Shown one piece after another: positions 17,530-26,253 of a stretch of DNA of 64,000 nucleotides. The translations under genes were made by a program, and so were the position numbers. The notes under the pieces are model-generated. The model worked only from the letters and a program-made list of their open reading frames with translations. It was not told the origin of the DNA and ran no database searches. Source of the stretch: Arthrobacter liuii (lineage in GTDB: Bacteria; Actinomycetota; Actinomycetes; Actinomycetales; Micrococcaceae); contig NZ_BMFW01000007.1 of the NCBI RefSeq assembly GCF_014639275.1, forward strand, positions 1 to 64,000. Reading direction: 5' to 3'. Within the stretch, counting starts at the first letter, position 1. Each line of letters opens with the position of its first letter.

Positions 17530-18384
17530 ATGAGCAGCTCAACGGAACCAGAGAACCTGCCTTCCCGCCGTGCCCGGGAGGACGAAACCACCCGCAGCGG
17601 AAGCTACCGCGCAGGCGAAGCGGACGACGCCGCCACGCGCTCGTTCGACCAGGCGCCGGCCCGTCCGGTGGAACGCGACCGTGCCGCAGCCCCCATCGCG
17701 GAGCGGTCGCCTGAATCTGCCCCGCCCTCCGCGGAGCGGGAGTACAAGCCTGCCCCCACCACCGCGACACCCGTGGTGGACCCCGCGCTGGTGGACCGGG
17801 AAACCGCCGTCGCGCGCCAGAAGGAGCGGTTTGGCGGGATCAAAGTGGGCTCTGCCTTCTTCGGGTGGCTGACCGCCACCGGGATGGCGGTCCTGCTGAC
17901 CGCACTTGTGGCAGCCGCCGGAACCGCGGTGGGGCTTGCCAGCAACACCGACGTCAACGAGGCCGTGAACCAGGCCGCGCAGAACAGCGGCACGGTTGGG
18001 CTGGTGGGCATCATCGTCCTGTTAGTGATCCTGTTCCTCTCCTATTACTGCGGCGGCTACGTGGCTGGCCGAATGGCCCGCTTCAACGGCGCCAGGCAGG
18101 GGATCATGGTCTGGCTCTGGGCCCTGGTCGCGGCCGTTGTGGTAGCCATCCTGGGCCTCGTGGCAGGGCAGCAGTTCAATGTCCTGGCCAACCTGAACAG
18201 CTTCCCGCGCATCCCCGTCAACGAAGGGCAGCTGACCACCACCAGCATCGTCGCCGCGATCGTAGTTGCCGTCGTGGCCCTGATCGGCGCAGTGCTGGGC
18301 GGCCTGGCGGGCATGCGGTTCCACCGGCAGGTTGACCGCGCCGGCTTCACGCCGGACAGCGAGTTTTACGACGACGAGGAATAG
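17530..18384 (+). CDS. Membrane protein with disordered N-terminus
   Basis: The 284-residue product has a charged, Pro/Ala-rich N-terminal region (1-105) and then four hydrophobic segments (about 117-142, 155-180, 190-215, 235-262), ending with an acidic tail. Glycines in the first and second segments suggest a compact bundle (YrzE/TIGR04086-like). Role unknown. Its stop abuts the convergent YchJ gene with no gap. Confidence 0.75.
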   Translation: MSSSTEPENLPSRRAREDETTRSGSYRAGEADDAATRSFDQAPARPVERDRAAAPIAERSPESAPPSAEREYKPAPTTATPVVDPALVDRETAVARQKERFGGIKVGSAFFGWLTATGMAVLLTALVAAAGTAVGLASNTDVNEAVNQAAQNSGTVGLVGIIVLLVILFLSYYCGGYVAGRMARFNGARQGIMVWLWALVAAVVVAILGLVAGQQFNVLANLNSFPRIPVNEGQLTTTSIVAAIVVAVVALIGAVLGGLAGMRFHRQVDRAGFTPDSEFYDDEE

Positions 18385-18783
18385 TCAGCTTAGGATGTCG
18401 CCGTCTACATATAGCCAGCGGCCGTCCTCCCGCACGAACCTGCTGTTCTCGTGCAGGACACCGCGCGCCTTGCCGTGCCGGTAGTACGCCTTGAACTCGA
18501 CCGTCCCAGCAGTATCAAACGGACCGCCGCCGCCGGTGGCCAAGATGTCCAGGCGGCGCCATTCCATGGCGGGGTCCAGGTCCAGGCCAGCCGGCGCGGT
18601 GGACGGATGGTGGGTCCGCAGCAAATAGCCCTCATCCAGCCGGACAAACGCGCTGTAGCGGGACCGCATCAACTGTTCCGCCGTGGCCGCCTGGGCCCGG
18701 CCGGAATGGAACCGGCCGCAGCACGCGGCGTACGGCTCGCCTGACAGGCACATGCAGTTCGCGGACGCAATCGATTCTGTCAC
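18385..18783 (-). CDS. YchJ-family (UPF0225) SEC-C motif protein
   Basis: The 132-residue protein starts with a SEC-C-like cysteine motif (CMCLSGEPYAACCGRFH, residues 10-26), then MRSRYSAF near 39 and HENSRFVREDGRWLYVDG near the C-terminus, the YchJ pattern (NTF2-like fold with zinc motif). Probably binds zinc through the N-terminal cysteines. Molecular function is unknown in the family. Confidence 0.88.
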   Translation of the reverse strand: MTESIASANCMCLSGEPYAACCGRFHSGRAQAATAEQLMRSRYSAFVRLDEGYLLRTHHPSTAPAGLDLDPAMEWRRLDILATGGGGPFDTAGTVEFKAYYRHGKARGVLHENSRFVREDGRWLYVDGDILS

Positions 18784-18946
18784 CCGGTGATGCTGTCATA
18801 TCGGGTAACAGCTTCGCTACAACCTGGCCCGTGTCCTGCCCACGGCGGCATGGCACGGCAAAAATCCGTATGGTGGAGAAGGAGCTTGGCACCGGGCGCT
18901 GTTCACCGGATCCGAACCCAGGATGTTGGCAGAGAGGAGAGATGAC

Positions 18947-19597
18947 GTGGAGCACCCGGACACTCTCGTCCTCAACCTGACCTTCCTGGGCACCATGGGT
19001 GTTGCTCTCCTGATGTTCCTTGTCCTCTTCCTGCTCGGAGTCATCACCCTGGTCCTCGCAGGCCTGGGCCGCCTGACCGCCGTCGTGCTGATGGCCTTGT
19101 TCGGGCGCGGTCCCGGCAAGCGGGATTCCCTGCGTTTTGCCGGCGCGCCCGCGCAGCAGGCAGGAAGCAGGAAGCTGCTTCGTGAACGTGCCGCCGCACT
19201 CAAGCCAAACCGGCTGAAGAAGTCGCTGCGCACCGCCGTCGAACGCCATCCCAAACTTGCCGCGGCCCGCCCCGATCCCCGCGTCCTCGCCGAAGACTGG
19301 GCCTCTGCCGTTGCCGAAGCGGACAGGCGCGCCCAGGCCAGGGCCCGGGCTGAACGTCCCGAGATCAAACTGTCCGTGCGGGATCTTCCGGACCCGGCCG
19401 TCCCTGCCGACAAGGTCTCCGAAGTAGCTCCGCTGGTGGAGTCCGCCCTGCACAATCACCGGCCGCCGCACGAAATGCCCAGGTCCTTCAAGAAGCCCCA
19501 GCCACTGCATCCCCTGCCGCCGCTGGATACCGGGTCCCTTGTTTCCCTGGCCGGGCCGCAGCAGGTGCTCAAGGAGCAGGCCAAGGAGAACGGCTAA
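18947..19597 (+). CDS. Single-pass membrane protein of unknown function
   Basis: GTG 18947 is chosen because GAGGAG lies 7 bases upstream; an in-frame ATG at 18923 has no good site. The 216-residue product has a hydrophobic N-terminus (residues 7-50, one long or two short membrane segments) and a long basic, Ala/Pro-rich cytosolic tail. The membrane part resembles that of the 15100-15468 protein. No enzymatic motif seen. Confidence 0.65.
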   Translation: MEHPDTLVLNLTFLGTMGVALLMFLVLFLLGVITLVLAGLGRLTAVVLMALFGRGPGKRDSLRFAGAPAQQAGSRKLLRERAAALKPNRLKKSLRTAVERHPKLAAARPDPRVLAEDWASAVAEADRRAQARARAERPEIKLSVRDLPDPAVPADKVSEVAPLVESALHNHRPPHEMPRSFKKPQPLHPLPPLDTGSLVSLAGPQQVLKEQAKENG

Positions 19598-19637
19598 GCC
19601 CTTACCCTGAGCAACCATCTGGGTTAGCGTGAAACCC

Positions 19638-20642
19638 ATGGAATTCAGATACCTCGGAAACAGTGGCTTCAAAATCTCGGAAATCACCTTCGGCAACTGG
19701 CTGACGCACGGCTCGCAGGTGGAAAACGACGTCGCAACGCAGTGCGTGCGCGCGGCCCTCGACGCCGGCATCAGCACCTTCGACACGGCGGACGTCTACG
19801 CCAACACGGCCGCGGAAACCGTCCTGGGCCAGGCCCTGAAGGATGAGCGCCGCGAATCCGTGGAAATCTTCACCAAAGTCTTCGGCCCCACCGGGCCCAA
19901 GGGCAAGAACGATCTAGGCCTGTCCCGCAAGCACATCATGGAATCCATCAACGGTTCGCTGCGCAGGCTGCAGACGGACTACGTGGACCTGTACCAGGCC
20001 CACCGCTACGACTTCGAAACGCCCCTGGAAGAAACCATGCAGGCCTTCGCAGACATTGTCCGGCAGGGCAAGGCGCTGTACATCGGCGTGAGCGAGTGGA
20101 CCGCGGACCAGCTCCGCGAGGGCCACAAGCTGTCCAGGGAACTCGGCTTCCAGCTCATCTCCAACCAGCCGCAGTACTCCATGCTGTGGCGCGTGATCGA
20201 AGCCGATGTGGTCCCGGCGTCGGAAGAGCTGGGTGTGTCCCAGATCGTCTGGTCGCCCATGGCCCAGGGGGTCCTCAGCGGCAAGTACCTGCCCGGGCAG
20301 CCGGCTCCCGAGGGCAGCCGGGCCACGGATGAGAAGGGCGGTGCCAAGATGATCCAGCGTTGGATGCGCGACGACGTCCTGGCCGGCGTGCAGGAGCTGA
20401 AGCCGATTGCCCAGGAGGCGGGGCTGTCCATGCCGCAGCTTGCGGTTGCGTGGGTGCTGCAGAACCCCAATGTTGCGTCCGCCATCGTGGGGGCCTCCCG
20501 GCCCGAGCAGATTGCTGACAGCGTGGGGGCGGCAGGCGTGAAGCTGGAGGCGGAGGTCCTCAAGCGGATCGACGACGCCATCGGTGGCCTCGCCGAACGG
20601 GACCCTGCCCAGACCAAGTCGCCGGCTACCCGGGAAGCGTAA
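19638..20642 (+). CDS. Aldo/keto reductase
   Basis: The product of about 334 residues has the AKR barrel with FDTADVYANTAAETVLGQAL (Asp and Tyr of the catalytic tetrad), YVDLYQAHRYD (His), SPMAQGVLSGKY and VASAIVGASRPEQI (NADPH-binding end). The Kv-beta/YghZ-like opening MEFRYLGNSGFKISEITFG indicates that subgroup. It reduces aldehydes or ketones with NADPH; substrate unknown. ATG 19638 is preferred to GTG 19629, which is in frame three codons earlier. The next gene starts 3 bases after the stop. Confidence 0.92.
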   Translation: MEFRYLGNSGFKISEITFGNWLTHGSQVENDVATQCVRAALDAGISTFDTADVYANTAAETVLGQALKDERRESVEIFTKVFGPTGPKGKNDLGLSRKHIMESINGSLRRLQTDYVDLYQAHRYDFETPLEETMQAFADIVRQGKALYIGVSEWTADQLREGHKLSRELGFQLISNQPQYSMLWRVIEADVVPASEELGVSQIVWSPMAQGVLSGKYLPGQPAPEGSRATDEKGGAKMIQRWMRDDVLAGVQELKPIAQEAGLSMPQLAVAWVLQNPNVASAIVGASRPEQIADSVGAAGVKLEAEVLKRIDDAIGGLAERDPAQTKSPATREA

Positions 20643-20645
20643 GCC

Positions 20646-21497
20646 GTGCCGGAGCTGCCGGAGCTTGCGGTCACTGGATCCACCGGCGGCCTGGGCGGAA
20701 TGGTGGCGCGGCATCTTGCCGCGTCCGGTTTCGCCCAGCGCCTGCTGGTGCGCGATGCCGCCCGGGCGCCGCAGCTGGACGGCGCGCACGCCGTGGTGTG
20801 TTCCTACGCGGACGGCGCGGCGTCACGGCAGGCGCTGGACGGGGCCAAAGTCCTGTTCATGGTGTCCGCCGCGGAGGCCGAAGACAGGCTGCAGCAGCAC
20901 TATGCGTTTGTTGACGCCGCTGCGGACGCAGGGGTGGAGCACGTGGTGTACACGTCCTTTTACGGGGCCGCGCCGGATGCCACCTTCACCCTGGCCCGGG
21001 ACCATTACGCCACAGAGGAACGGATCAAGGCTTCCGGGATGGAATACACATTCCTGCGCGACAACTTCTACCTCGACTTCCTGCCGCTGATGACCGGAGA
21101 CGACGGCGTGATCCGCGGGCCTGCAGGCGACGGCGTTTTCTCGGGAGTGGCCCGGGAGGACATTGCCCGCTGCGCCCATGCCGTGCTGAGGGATCCGGCC
21201 ATCCACAAGGCCACCACCTACAACCTGACCGGCCCGGAGGAACTGACCATGAAGCAGGCCGCCGAGGTGTTGAGCGCCGGCACGGGGCGGACCGTCAGGT
21301 ACCAGCCGGAGACGGTGGAGGAAGCTTACGCATCACGGGCCTCCTACGGTGCGCCGCAGTGGCAGCTGGACGCGTGGGTCAGCACCTATACGGCGATGGC
21401 GGCGGGTGAGATGGCCGGGCTTTCACCGGACGTTCACGGCTTGACCGGGCAGGACCCCATCAGCCTCGCCGACTTCCTGACGCGGCCGGTTCTGTAA
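20646..21497 (+). CDS. NmrA-like NAD(P)-binding oxidoreductase
   Basis: The 283-residue protein has the Rossmann motif VTGSTGGLGGMVARHL (residues 9-24), LLVRDAARAP for cofactor choice, and HVVYTSFYGAAPD, TFLRDNFYLDFL and TYNLTGPEELTMKQAAE, which fit the NmrA/QOR2-like atypical SDR group (NADPH:quinone reductase type). The GTG start lies 3 bases after the aldo/keto reductase stop, so they form an operon and may share a redox or detoxification role. Confidence 0.87.
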   Translation: MPELPELAVTGSTGGLGGMVARHLAASGFAQRLLVRDAARAPQLDGAHAVVCSYADGAASRQALDGAKVLFMVSAAEAEDRLQQHYAFVDAAADAGVEHVVYTSFYGAAPDATFTLARDHYATEERIKASGMEYTFLRDNFYLDFLPLMTGDDGVIRGPAGDGVFSGVAREDIARCAHAVLRDPAIHKATTYNLTGPEELTMKQAAEVLSAGTGRTVRYQPETVEEAYASRASYGAPQWQLDAWVSTYTAMAAGEMAGLSPDVHGLTGQDPISLADFLTRPVL

Positions 21498-21586
21498 CGC
21501 GGACTTTTAAGCGTTGACGGGCGGGTGGGCCCGGCGTAGACCTGTGGCGGGGGCGTCCTCAGTCCGCCGATCAGAATCGCACCGCC

Positions 21587-22714
21587 ATGAACTACAGCAA
21601 CCAGCAGTCCACCCAACAGGAGCCAGCCGCGGGACCGGCGCCGGGGCTGCCGCCGGCCGCTGAGCCTACGGCCGGCCCGCTCACCCCGGAGGAGCTCCAG
21701 CTCGCCGCCCGCAACCATTCCATGCCGCTTGAGGCGCTCCGCCGGGAGGTCACGCCGCCGGGGCTCCACTACGTGCTCACGCACTTCGACATTCCAGACC
21801 TCGACGGTCCGTCCTGGCATTTGCGGATCGGAGGGGCGGTTGAACGTGCCCTGGAGCTGGGCATGGCAGCCCTCCGCCGGGATCCGGCCATCACCGTGCG
21901 CGTTACCCTCGAATGCGCGGGCAACGGCCGGTCCCTCCTGGAGCCCCGGCCACTCAGCCAGCCCTGGGTCCTGGAGGCGGTTGGCACGGCCCATTGGACC
22001 GGGGTTCCGCTGGCCTACCTCCTGGGCAAGGCAGGGGTGCAGCCGGACGCCGTGGAGGTGGTCTTCACCGGAGCCGATGCCGGGGTACAGGGCGGCGTCC
22101 CCCAGCAGTACGCGCGGAGCCTGCCGATCCGTGAAGCGCTGCGTCCCGACGTCGTCCTCGCCTACAAAATGAACGGCACCGACCTGCCGCCCCAACACGG
22201 CTACCCGCTGCGGCTGGTGGTCCCTGGCTGGTACGGGATGGCCAGCGTCAAATGGCTGCAGTCCATCGATGTGGTCAAGGCGCCGTTCACAGGGTTCCAG
22301 CAACAGGTTGCCTACCGCTACCAGGACTCCGCGGACGACGCCGGCACACCGGTTTCGCGGATCAGGGTGCGGTCGCTGATGGTTCCCCCGGGTGTCCCGG
22401 ACTTCTTTACGCGGCAACGGTTCCTCCGCCCGGGGCCGGTCATGCTGGAAGGCAGGGCGTGGTCAGGGGAAGGCGCCGTGACCGCCGTCGACGTGGGAAT
22501 CGACGGCTCATGGCTGCCTGCCCACCTGGACAAGCCGGCAGTCGGTTACGCGTGGCGGAGGTGGACCCTGCCATGGGTGGCTGACCCCGGGGAGCACGTC
22601 CTGGCCTGCCGCGCCACGGACATCACCGGGGCCACCCAGCCCCTCGAACAGAACTGGAACTACCAGGGGATGGGCAACAACGTGGTGCAGCAGGTGCGCG
22701 TCACGGTCGAATAG
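21587..22714 (+). CDS. Sulfite-oxidase-like molybdopterin-dependent oxidoreductase
   Basis: The 375-residue product has the sulfite oxidase fold: LECAGNGRSLLEP with Cys110 as Mo ligand, GTAHWTGVPLAYLLGKAG, GYPLRLVVPGWYGMASVKWL, and a C-terminal Mo-co dimerisation domain (about 260-375) with AWSGEGAVTAVDVGIDG. No twin-arginine signal is seen, so it is probably cytosolic, and there is no haem domain. Natural substrate is uncertain (sulfite or other sulfoxide-type). Confidence 0.9.
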   Translation: MNYSNQQSTQQEPAAGPAPGLPPAAEPTAGPLTPEELQLAARNHSMPLEALRREVTPPGLHYVLTHFDIPDLDGPSWHLRIGGAVERALELGMAALRRDPAITVRVTLECAGNGRSLLEPRPLSQPWVLEAVGTAHWTGVPLAYLLGKAGVQPDAVEVVFTGADAGVQGGVPQQYARSLPIREALRPDVVLAYKMNGTDLPPQHGYPLRLVVPGWYGMASVKWLQSIDVVKAPFTGFQQQVAYRYQDSADDAGTPVSRIRVRSLMVPPGVPDFFTRQRFLRPGPVMLEGRAWSGEGAVTAVDVGIDGSWLPAHLDKPAVGYAWRRWTLPWVADPGEHVLACRATDITGATQPLEQNWNYQGMGNNVVQQVRVTVE

Positions 22715-22754
22715 CACGGCTCACTTCGGGGCGGGGCTATACTCGGTGCCAGCC

Positions 22755-23138
22755 ATGACCAGCCTTCCGTCCTCCCCTGCCAGCGCCCGCATTGATGCGT
22801 GGCTGTGGGCCATCCGCGCCTACAAGACACGCTCCGCCGCCACCGCGGCCTGCCGTGCCGGCCACGTACGCCTCAACGGCACCCCGGCCAAGGCCTCTGC
22901 AACCCTCGTCACCGGCGATACCGTGACGGTACGGATGTCCGGCTACGAGCGCATCCTCGAAGTGCGCCGGCTGATCGTCAAACGTGTGGGGGCCGAGGCG
23001 GCTTCCCATTGCTTCTCGGACCACACTCCCCCGCGGCCTGTACTGCCGGCGCTTGGCCTGCCTCAACGGGACCGGGGCGCAGGCCGGCCCACCAAGAAGG
23101 ACCGCCGCGAGATGGAGCGCCTGCGGGGGCCGGCTTAA
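22755..23138 (+). CDS. S4-domain RNA-binding protein (Hsp15-like)
   Basis: The product of about 127 residues has an S4 domain near the N-terminus: ARIDAWLWAIRAYKTRSAATAACRAG (read in two parts), VRLNGTPAKAS, and GDTVTV. The C-terminus is basic (RPTKKDRREMERLR). Hsp15-like proteins bind stalled 50S subunits carrying nascent chains. ATG 22755 was chosen over GTG 22746, three codons upstream. Confidence 0.87.
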   Translation: MTSLPSSPASARIDAWLWAIRAYKTRSAATAACRAGHVRLNGTPAKASATLVTGDTVTVRMSGYERILEVRRLIVKRVGAEAASHCFSDHTPPRPVLPALGLPQRDRGAGRPTKKDRREMERLRGPA

Positions 23139-23153
23139 GCGCGGCTGGAGACG

Positions 23154-23666
23154 TCACCCGCCGGACCTGGTGCGCGCCTGCACGAGGTTAGCGAACGGCA
23201 ACCGACCGAATTCCGCCACGAAGGCGGAATGGCAAGCCGCTTCTGCTTCATTCAGTTGTTCCGCCGGGAGTTCTTTCCACGCAATGGCCAGCGATCCGGC
23301 GTCGGCAAGCTGCCAGATTGCCCGCCCGTCCCAATGCCCGGGCGGCTTGCCTTGCCCGAAGTCCACAAACTCCTGGATCTGGCGTCGCAGTCCCCGGTTA
23401 CCTTTGCTTCCGGGCCCGGCCTTTCCCACGTAGAGAACGACGGCGCCGTCCACCCACTCGGCTTTCAGCGCGGCTGCGGGGAGGGATGGTTCCTTCTTCT
23501 TGAAGACGCCCGCGGTGCTCTTCGTGAGGAAGCGCGGCTGGAAATCTTCCGGAGCCAAGACGGTGAAGAGGCCTGTTCCTTGCGGGATCCTCATGGTTTC
23601 GAGGTCCTGGATCGGCCGGAAGCCAGCGAAACCCTCGGCCTTCAGGCCCTTCCTGGTGAACTGCAT
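23154..23666 (-). CDS. GIY-YIG-like protein, function unassigned
   Basis: The frame stays open much further upstream, but only the part from ATG 23666 reads like protein; the rest is antisense to the DUF222 gene. The 170-residue product has VVLYVGKA followed by RGLRRQIQEF and then GHWDGRAIWQL, which resembles the GIY-YIG core (Y...YVGKA then Arg). A nuclease role is possible but the catalytic Glu was not located with confidence. Divergent from the DUF222/HNH gene, with which it may share the theme of nucleic-acid cutting by coincidence. Confidence 0.6.
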   Translation of the reverse strand: MQFTRKGLKAEGFAGFRPIQDLETMRIPQGTGLFTVLAPEDFQPRFLTKSTAGVFKKKEPSLPAAALKAEWVDGAVVLYVGKAGPGSKGNRGLRRQIQEFVDFGQGKPPGHWDGRAIWQLADAGSLAIAWKELPAEQLNEAEAACHSAFVAEFGRLPFANLVQARTRSGG

Positions 23667-23769
23667 AATCCATTGAACAGCACGTCCTGCGACTGCTACT
23701 GCGTTTGCGTTTTCCACATAAGGGTTTTGGGTGGCTGTGGTTGTCTCGCCCCGGTGGAAGACTTTGGTT

Positions 23770-25257
23770 ATGGAAGCGGTTTTGGGGACGGTGGCAGTGG
23801 TGGGGGCGGAGCCCCAGGTGCCCTTTGCTGCTGGTTTGTCTCGCTCTTCGCCTGCTGTTGCCACCGTTGCTGATGCGCCGGAGTCCCCGACTGCTGTTCT
23901 TGCTGCTGATGAGCCAGCGCTACGCGGCTCGTCTGCTACGCCGTCCCTTGCTGCTGTCTTGGGGTTGCTCGCCCGCGTTCCTGTGCCGGCCGATGGTGCA
24001 GGCATGATCGACCAGATGCGGCTGTGGGAGGACGTGAAGTGCCTGGCGGGCGCGCAGCAGGCCCGGCTTGCCGTGGCGTTGGATGTCCAGCAGCGGCGGG
24101 AGCAGGCCGCGGCCGGGGTGCCGGTGGAGGAGCAGGGTGCAGGGGTCGCGGCGCAGATCGCGTTGGCCCGTCGGGAGTCCCCGGCCCGGGGGTCGAGGTT
24201 GCTGGGGCTGGCCAAGGCCCTCACCGGGATGCCCCGCACATTCGCGGCGTTCCGGAGCGGTCGACTGAATGAGTGGCGGGTGACCCTGATCGTGAAGGAA
24301 ACCATCTGCCTCTCGGTGGAGGACCGGGCCGGGGTCGATGAGGAACTCGCCGCCGACACCGGCACCCTGGACGGCGCAGGCGACAAATCGATCATCGCCA
24401 CCGTCCGCGCCGCCGCCTACCGGCGGGACCCTGCCTCGGTCGCTAAGCGGGCCGCACGTGCGGTCACGGAACGGTGTGTGAGTCTGCGCCCTGCCCCTGA
24501 CACCATGACCTACCTGACCGCGCTGCTGCCGGTCACACAGGGTGTGGCCGCGTACGCCGCCCTCGGGAAGGAGGCTGATGCCGCCCGCTCGGCAGGGGAT
24601 GACCGGTCCCGGGGGCAGGTCATGGCCGACACCCTCGTCGAAAGGATCACCGACACTCCGGGCGGGATCAGCGGCGTGGAGATCCAGCTCGTCATGACCG
24701 ACCGCACCCTCCTCCAGGCCGACGCCGAACCAGCAAGGCTCCCCGGCTACGGCACGGTCCCGGCACCCTGGGCACGGGACATCGCCCTCACCGGCGGGTC
24801 AAGCAACTTTGGAACACCAGCAGCCGGCCCGGCAGCCGTTGAAGAACTCAGACTGTGGGTCCGCCGCCTGTACACCGCACCCGGCGCCGGAGAGCTGGTG
24901 GCGATCGATTCCAAAGCCCGGATCTTCCCTGCCGGGCTGAAACGCTTCCTCCAAATCCGCGACGATACCTGCCGGACCCCGTACTGCGACGCCCCCATCA
25001 GGCACCACGACCACATCACCGCCTGGCACAACGGCGGACCCACCAGCGCCGGCAACGGCCAAGGCCTCTGCGAAGCCTGCAACCACACCAAAGAAACACC
25101 CGGCTGGACCGCAAAACCCATCCCCGGCCCACGCCACACCGTCGCAACCACCACCCCAACCGGCCACACCTACCACTCCACCGCACCACCACTGCCGGGC
25201 ACACGGACAGGCAGCTCTCAGGAACACCGCCTAGCATTGGCGCGTGCCACCCCTTGA
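23770..25257 (+). CDS. DUF222/HNH endonuclease-like protein
   Basis: The 495-residue product has a helical DUF222 region (about 75-330) and a C-terminal HNH motif: CRTPYCDAPIRHHDHITAW, then HNGGPTSAGNGQGLCEACNHTK. These proteins are found in many copies in actinobacterial genomes, sometimes with REP13E12-like elements, but function is not established. ATG 23770 with GGAAG upstream was chosen; GTG 23731 is an alternative. Codon use near the C-terminus is unusually rich in ACC/CAC/CCC. The stop overlaps a possible GTG start of the next gene. Confidence 0.88.
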   Translation: MEAVLGTVAVVGAEPQVPFAAGLSRSSPAVATVADAPESPTAVLAADEPALRGSSATPSLAAVLGLLARVPVPADGAGMIDQMRLWEDVKCLAGAQQARLAVALDVQQRREQAAAGVPVEEQGAGVAAQIALARRESPARGSRLLGLAKALTGMPRTFAAFRSGRLNEWRVTLIVKETICLSVEDRAGVDEELAADTGTLDGAGDKSIIATVRAAAYRRDPASVAKRAARAVTERCVSLRPAPDTMTYLTALLPVTQGVAAYAALGKEADAARSAGDDRSRGQVMADTLVERITDTPGGISGVEIQLVMTDRTLLQADAEPARLPGYGTVPAPWARDIALTGGSSNFGTPAAGPAAVEELRLWVRRLYTAPGAGELVAIDSKARIFPAGLKRFLQIRDDTCRTPYCDAPIRHHDHITAWHNGGPTSAGNGQGLCEACNHTKETPGWTAKPIPGPRHTVATTTPTGHTYHSTAPPLPGTRTGSSQEHRLALARATP

Positions 25258-25264
25258 GATCCTT

Positions 25265-26125
25265 ATGTCCTCCTGGCAACTTGACTGGGCAGCCGCTGCG
25301 TTCGTCATGCTGGCCGGGGTCCTGTACGGGTGGGGAATGAGGTCAGCCGCGCGGACGGGCCACCGCTGGCCGGCGTGGCGGGCGGTAGCGTTCTACGTTC
25401 TCGGCCTGGGCTCGTTTGTTATCCTGACGTGCGGGTTCACCGGAGTCTACGGTCCGCAGCAACGGTGGGCGTTCACCCTCAAGATATCCCTGCTGCTCTT
25501 TGTTGTTCCGCTGCTCATCGGGCTGGGAAAGCCCCTTACCCTCGCCCGGGCGGCATCGACGGCCAATGGCAGGGCAGCGCTGGACGCAGTCCTGTCCAGC
25601 CGGCCGATACGCTTCGTCAGCAATTCATTCGGCGCACCCTTGCTGGGCCTGGCGCTCTTCTCCACTTTCCTCACCCCGGCCTTCTACACGCTGCGGACCG
25701 ACCCCGTGGCCGGTGCACTCCTCACCCTGGCCGTCCCACTGCTGGGCCTGCTGATGGCGCTTCCCATCATCGAAGAGTCCGACTTTCAACGGTCCAGCGC
25801 CTACCTCACCCTGGAATTCATGTTCGTCTTCATCGAGCTGCTGATCGACGCGGTCCCCGGGATCCTGCTGAGCCTCAACGGCCAGGTGCTCGACAACGTG
25901 ATGTCAGTTCCCAATCCCCAATGGTGGTTCAGGGACGCGCTCCAGGACCAGCAGTTTGCGGGAAACCTGCTGTGGTTCATCTGCGAACTACTGGACCTGC
26001 CATTGATCATCCTCATGTTCATCCGCTTCTCACGCAGCGACAAGAGGGAAGCCGGCGCCTTCGATGAACTGACCGACGAGCAACTTGACGAACTTCAAAA
26101 CCAGCACCTGCGTCGACGGCAATAG
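25265..26125 (+). CDS. CtaG-like cytochrome c oxidase assembly membrane protein
   Basis: The product of about 286 residues has six to seven hydrophobic segments and the caa3_CtaG pattern: LDWAAAAFVMLAGVLYGWGM, then FTLKISLLLFVVPLLIGLGKPLTLA and a long hydrophobic middle. It belongs to the family of bacterial cytochrome c oxidase assembly factors of the CtaG-caa3 type, which help insert copper or assemble the oxidase. No copper-binding Cys pair is evident. Start could also be GTG 25244, overlapping the DUF222 gene. Confidence 0.82.
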   Translation: MSSWQLDWAAAAFVMLAGVLYGWGMRSAARTGHRWPAWRAVAFYVLGLGSFVILTCGFTGVYGPQQRWAFTLKISLLLFVVPLLIGLGKPLTLARAASTANGRAALDAVLSSRPIRFVSNSFGAPLLGLALFSTFLTPAFYTLRTDPVAGALLTLAVPLLGLLMALPIIEESDFQRSSAYLTLEFMFVFIELLIDAVPGILLSLNGQVLDNVMSVPNPQWWFRDALQDQQFAGNLLWFICELLDLPLIILMFIRFSRSDKREAGAFDELTDEQLDELQNQHLRRRQ

Positions 26126-26137
26126 TCAGGCAGGCGG

Positions 26138-26168
26138 CCTCAGCACGGCACCGGCAGGGGTGCTGAGG
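26138..26168 (+). terminator. Hairpin after the CtaG-like gene
   Basis: CCTCAGCAC (26138-26146) pairs with GTGCTGAGG (26160-26168) around a 13-base loop that contains further weak pairing. It starts 13 bases after the stop codon. No T-run follows. Confidence 0.6.
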
Positions 26169-26253
26169 GAATCAGTGTGCCCACCCCTCCCCGGGGAAGC
26201 GTAGAGTGACATAGGACGCCGATTCTGGACGCCTCGCTGCCAAGGGAGAAATC

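Noticed and set aside
23667..24401. Upstream extension of the minus-strand GIY-YIG-like frame to 415 residues
   Set aside because: It is antisense to the well-supported DUF222/HNH gene and has Ser/Ala/Thr-rich low-complexity composition typical of a shadow frame.
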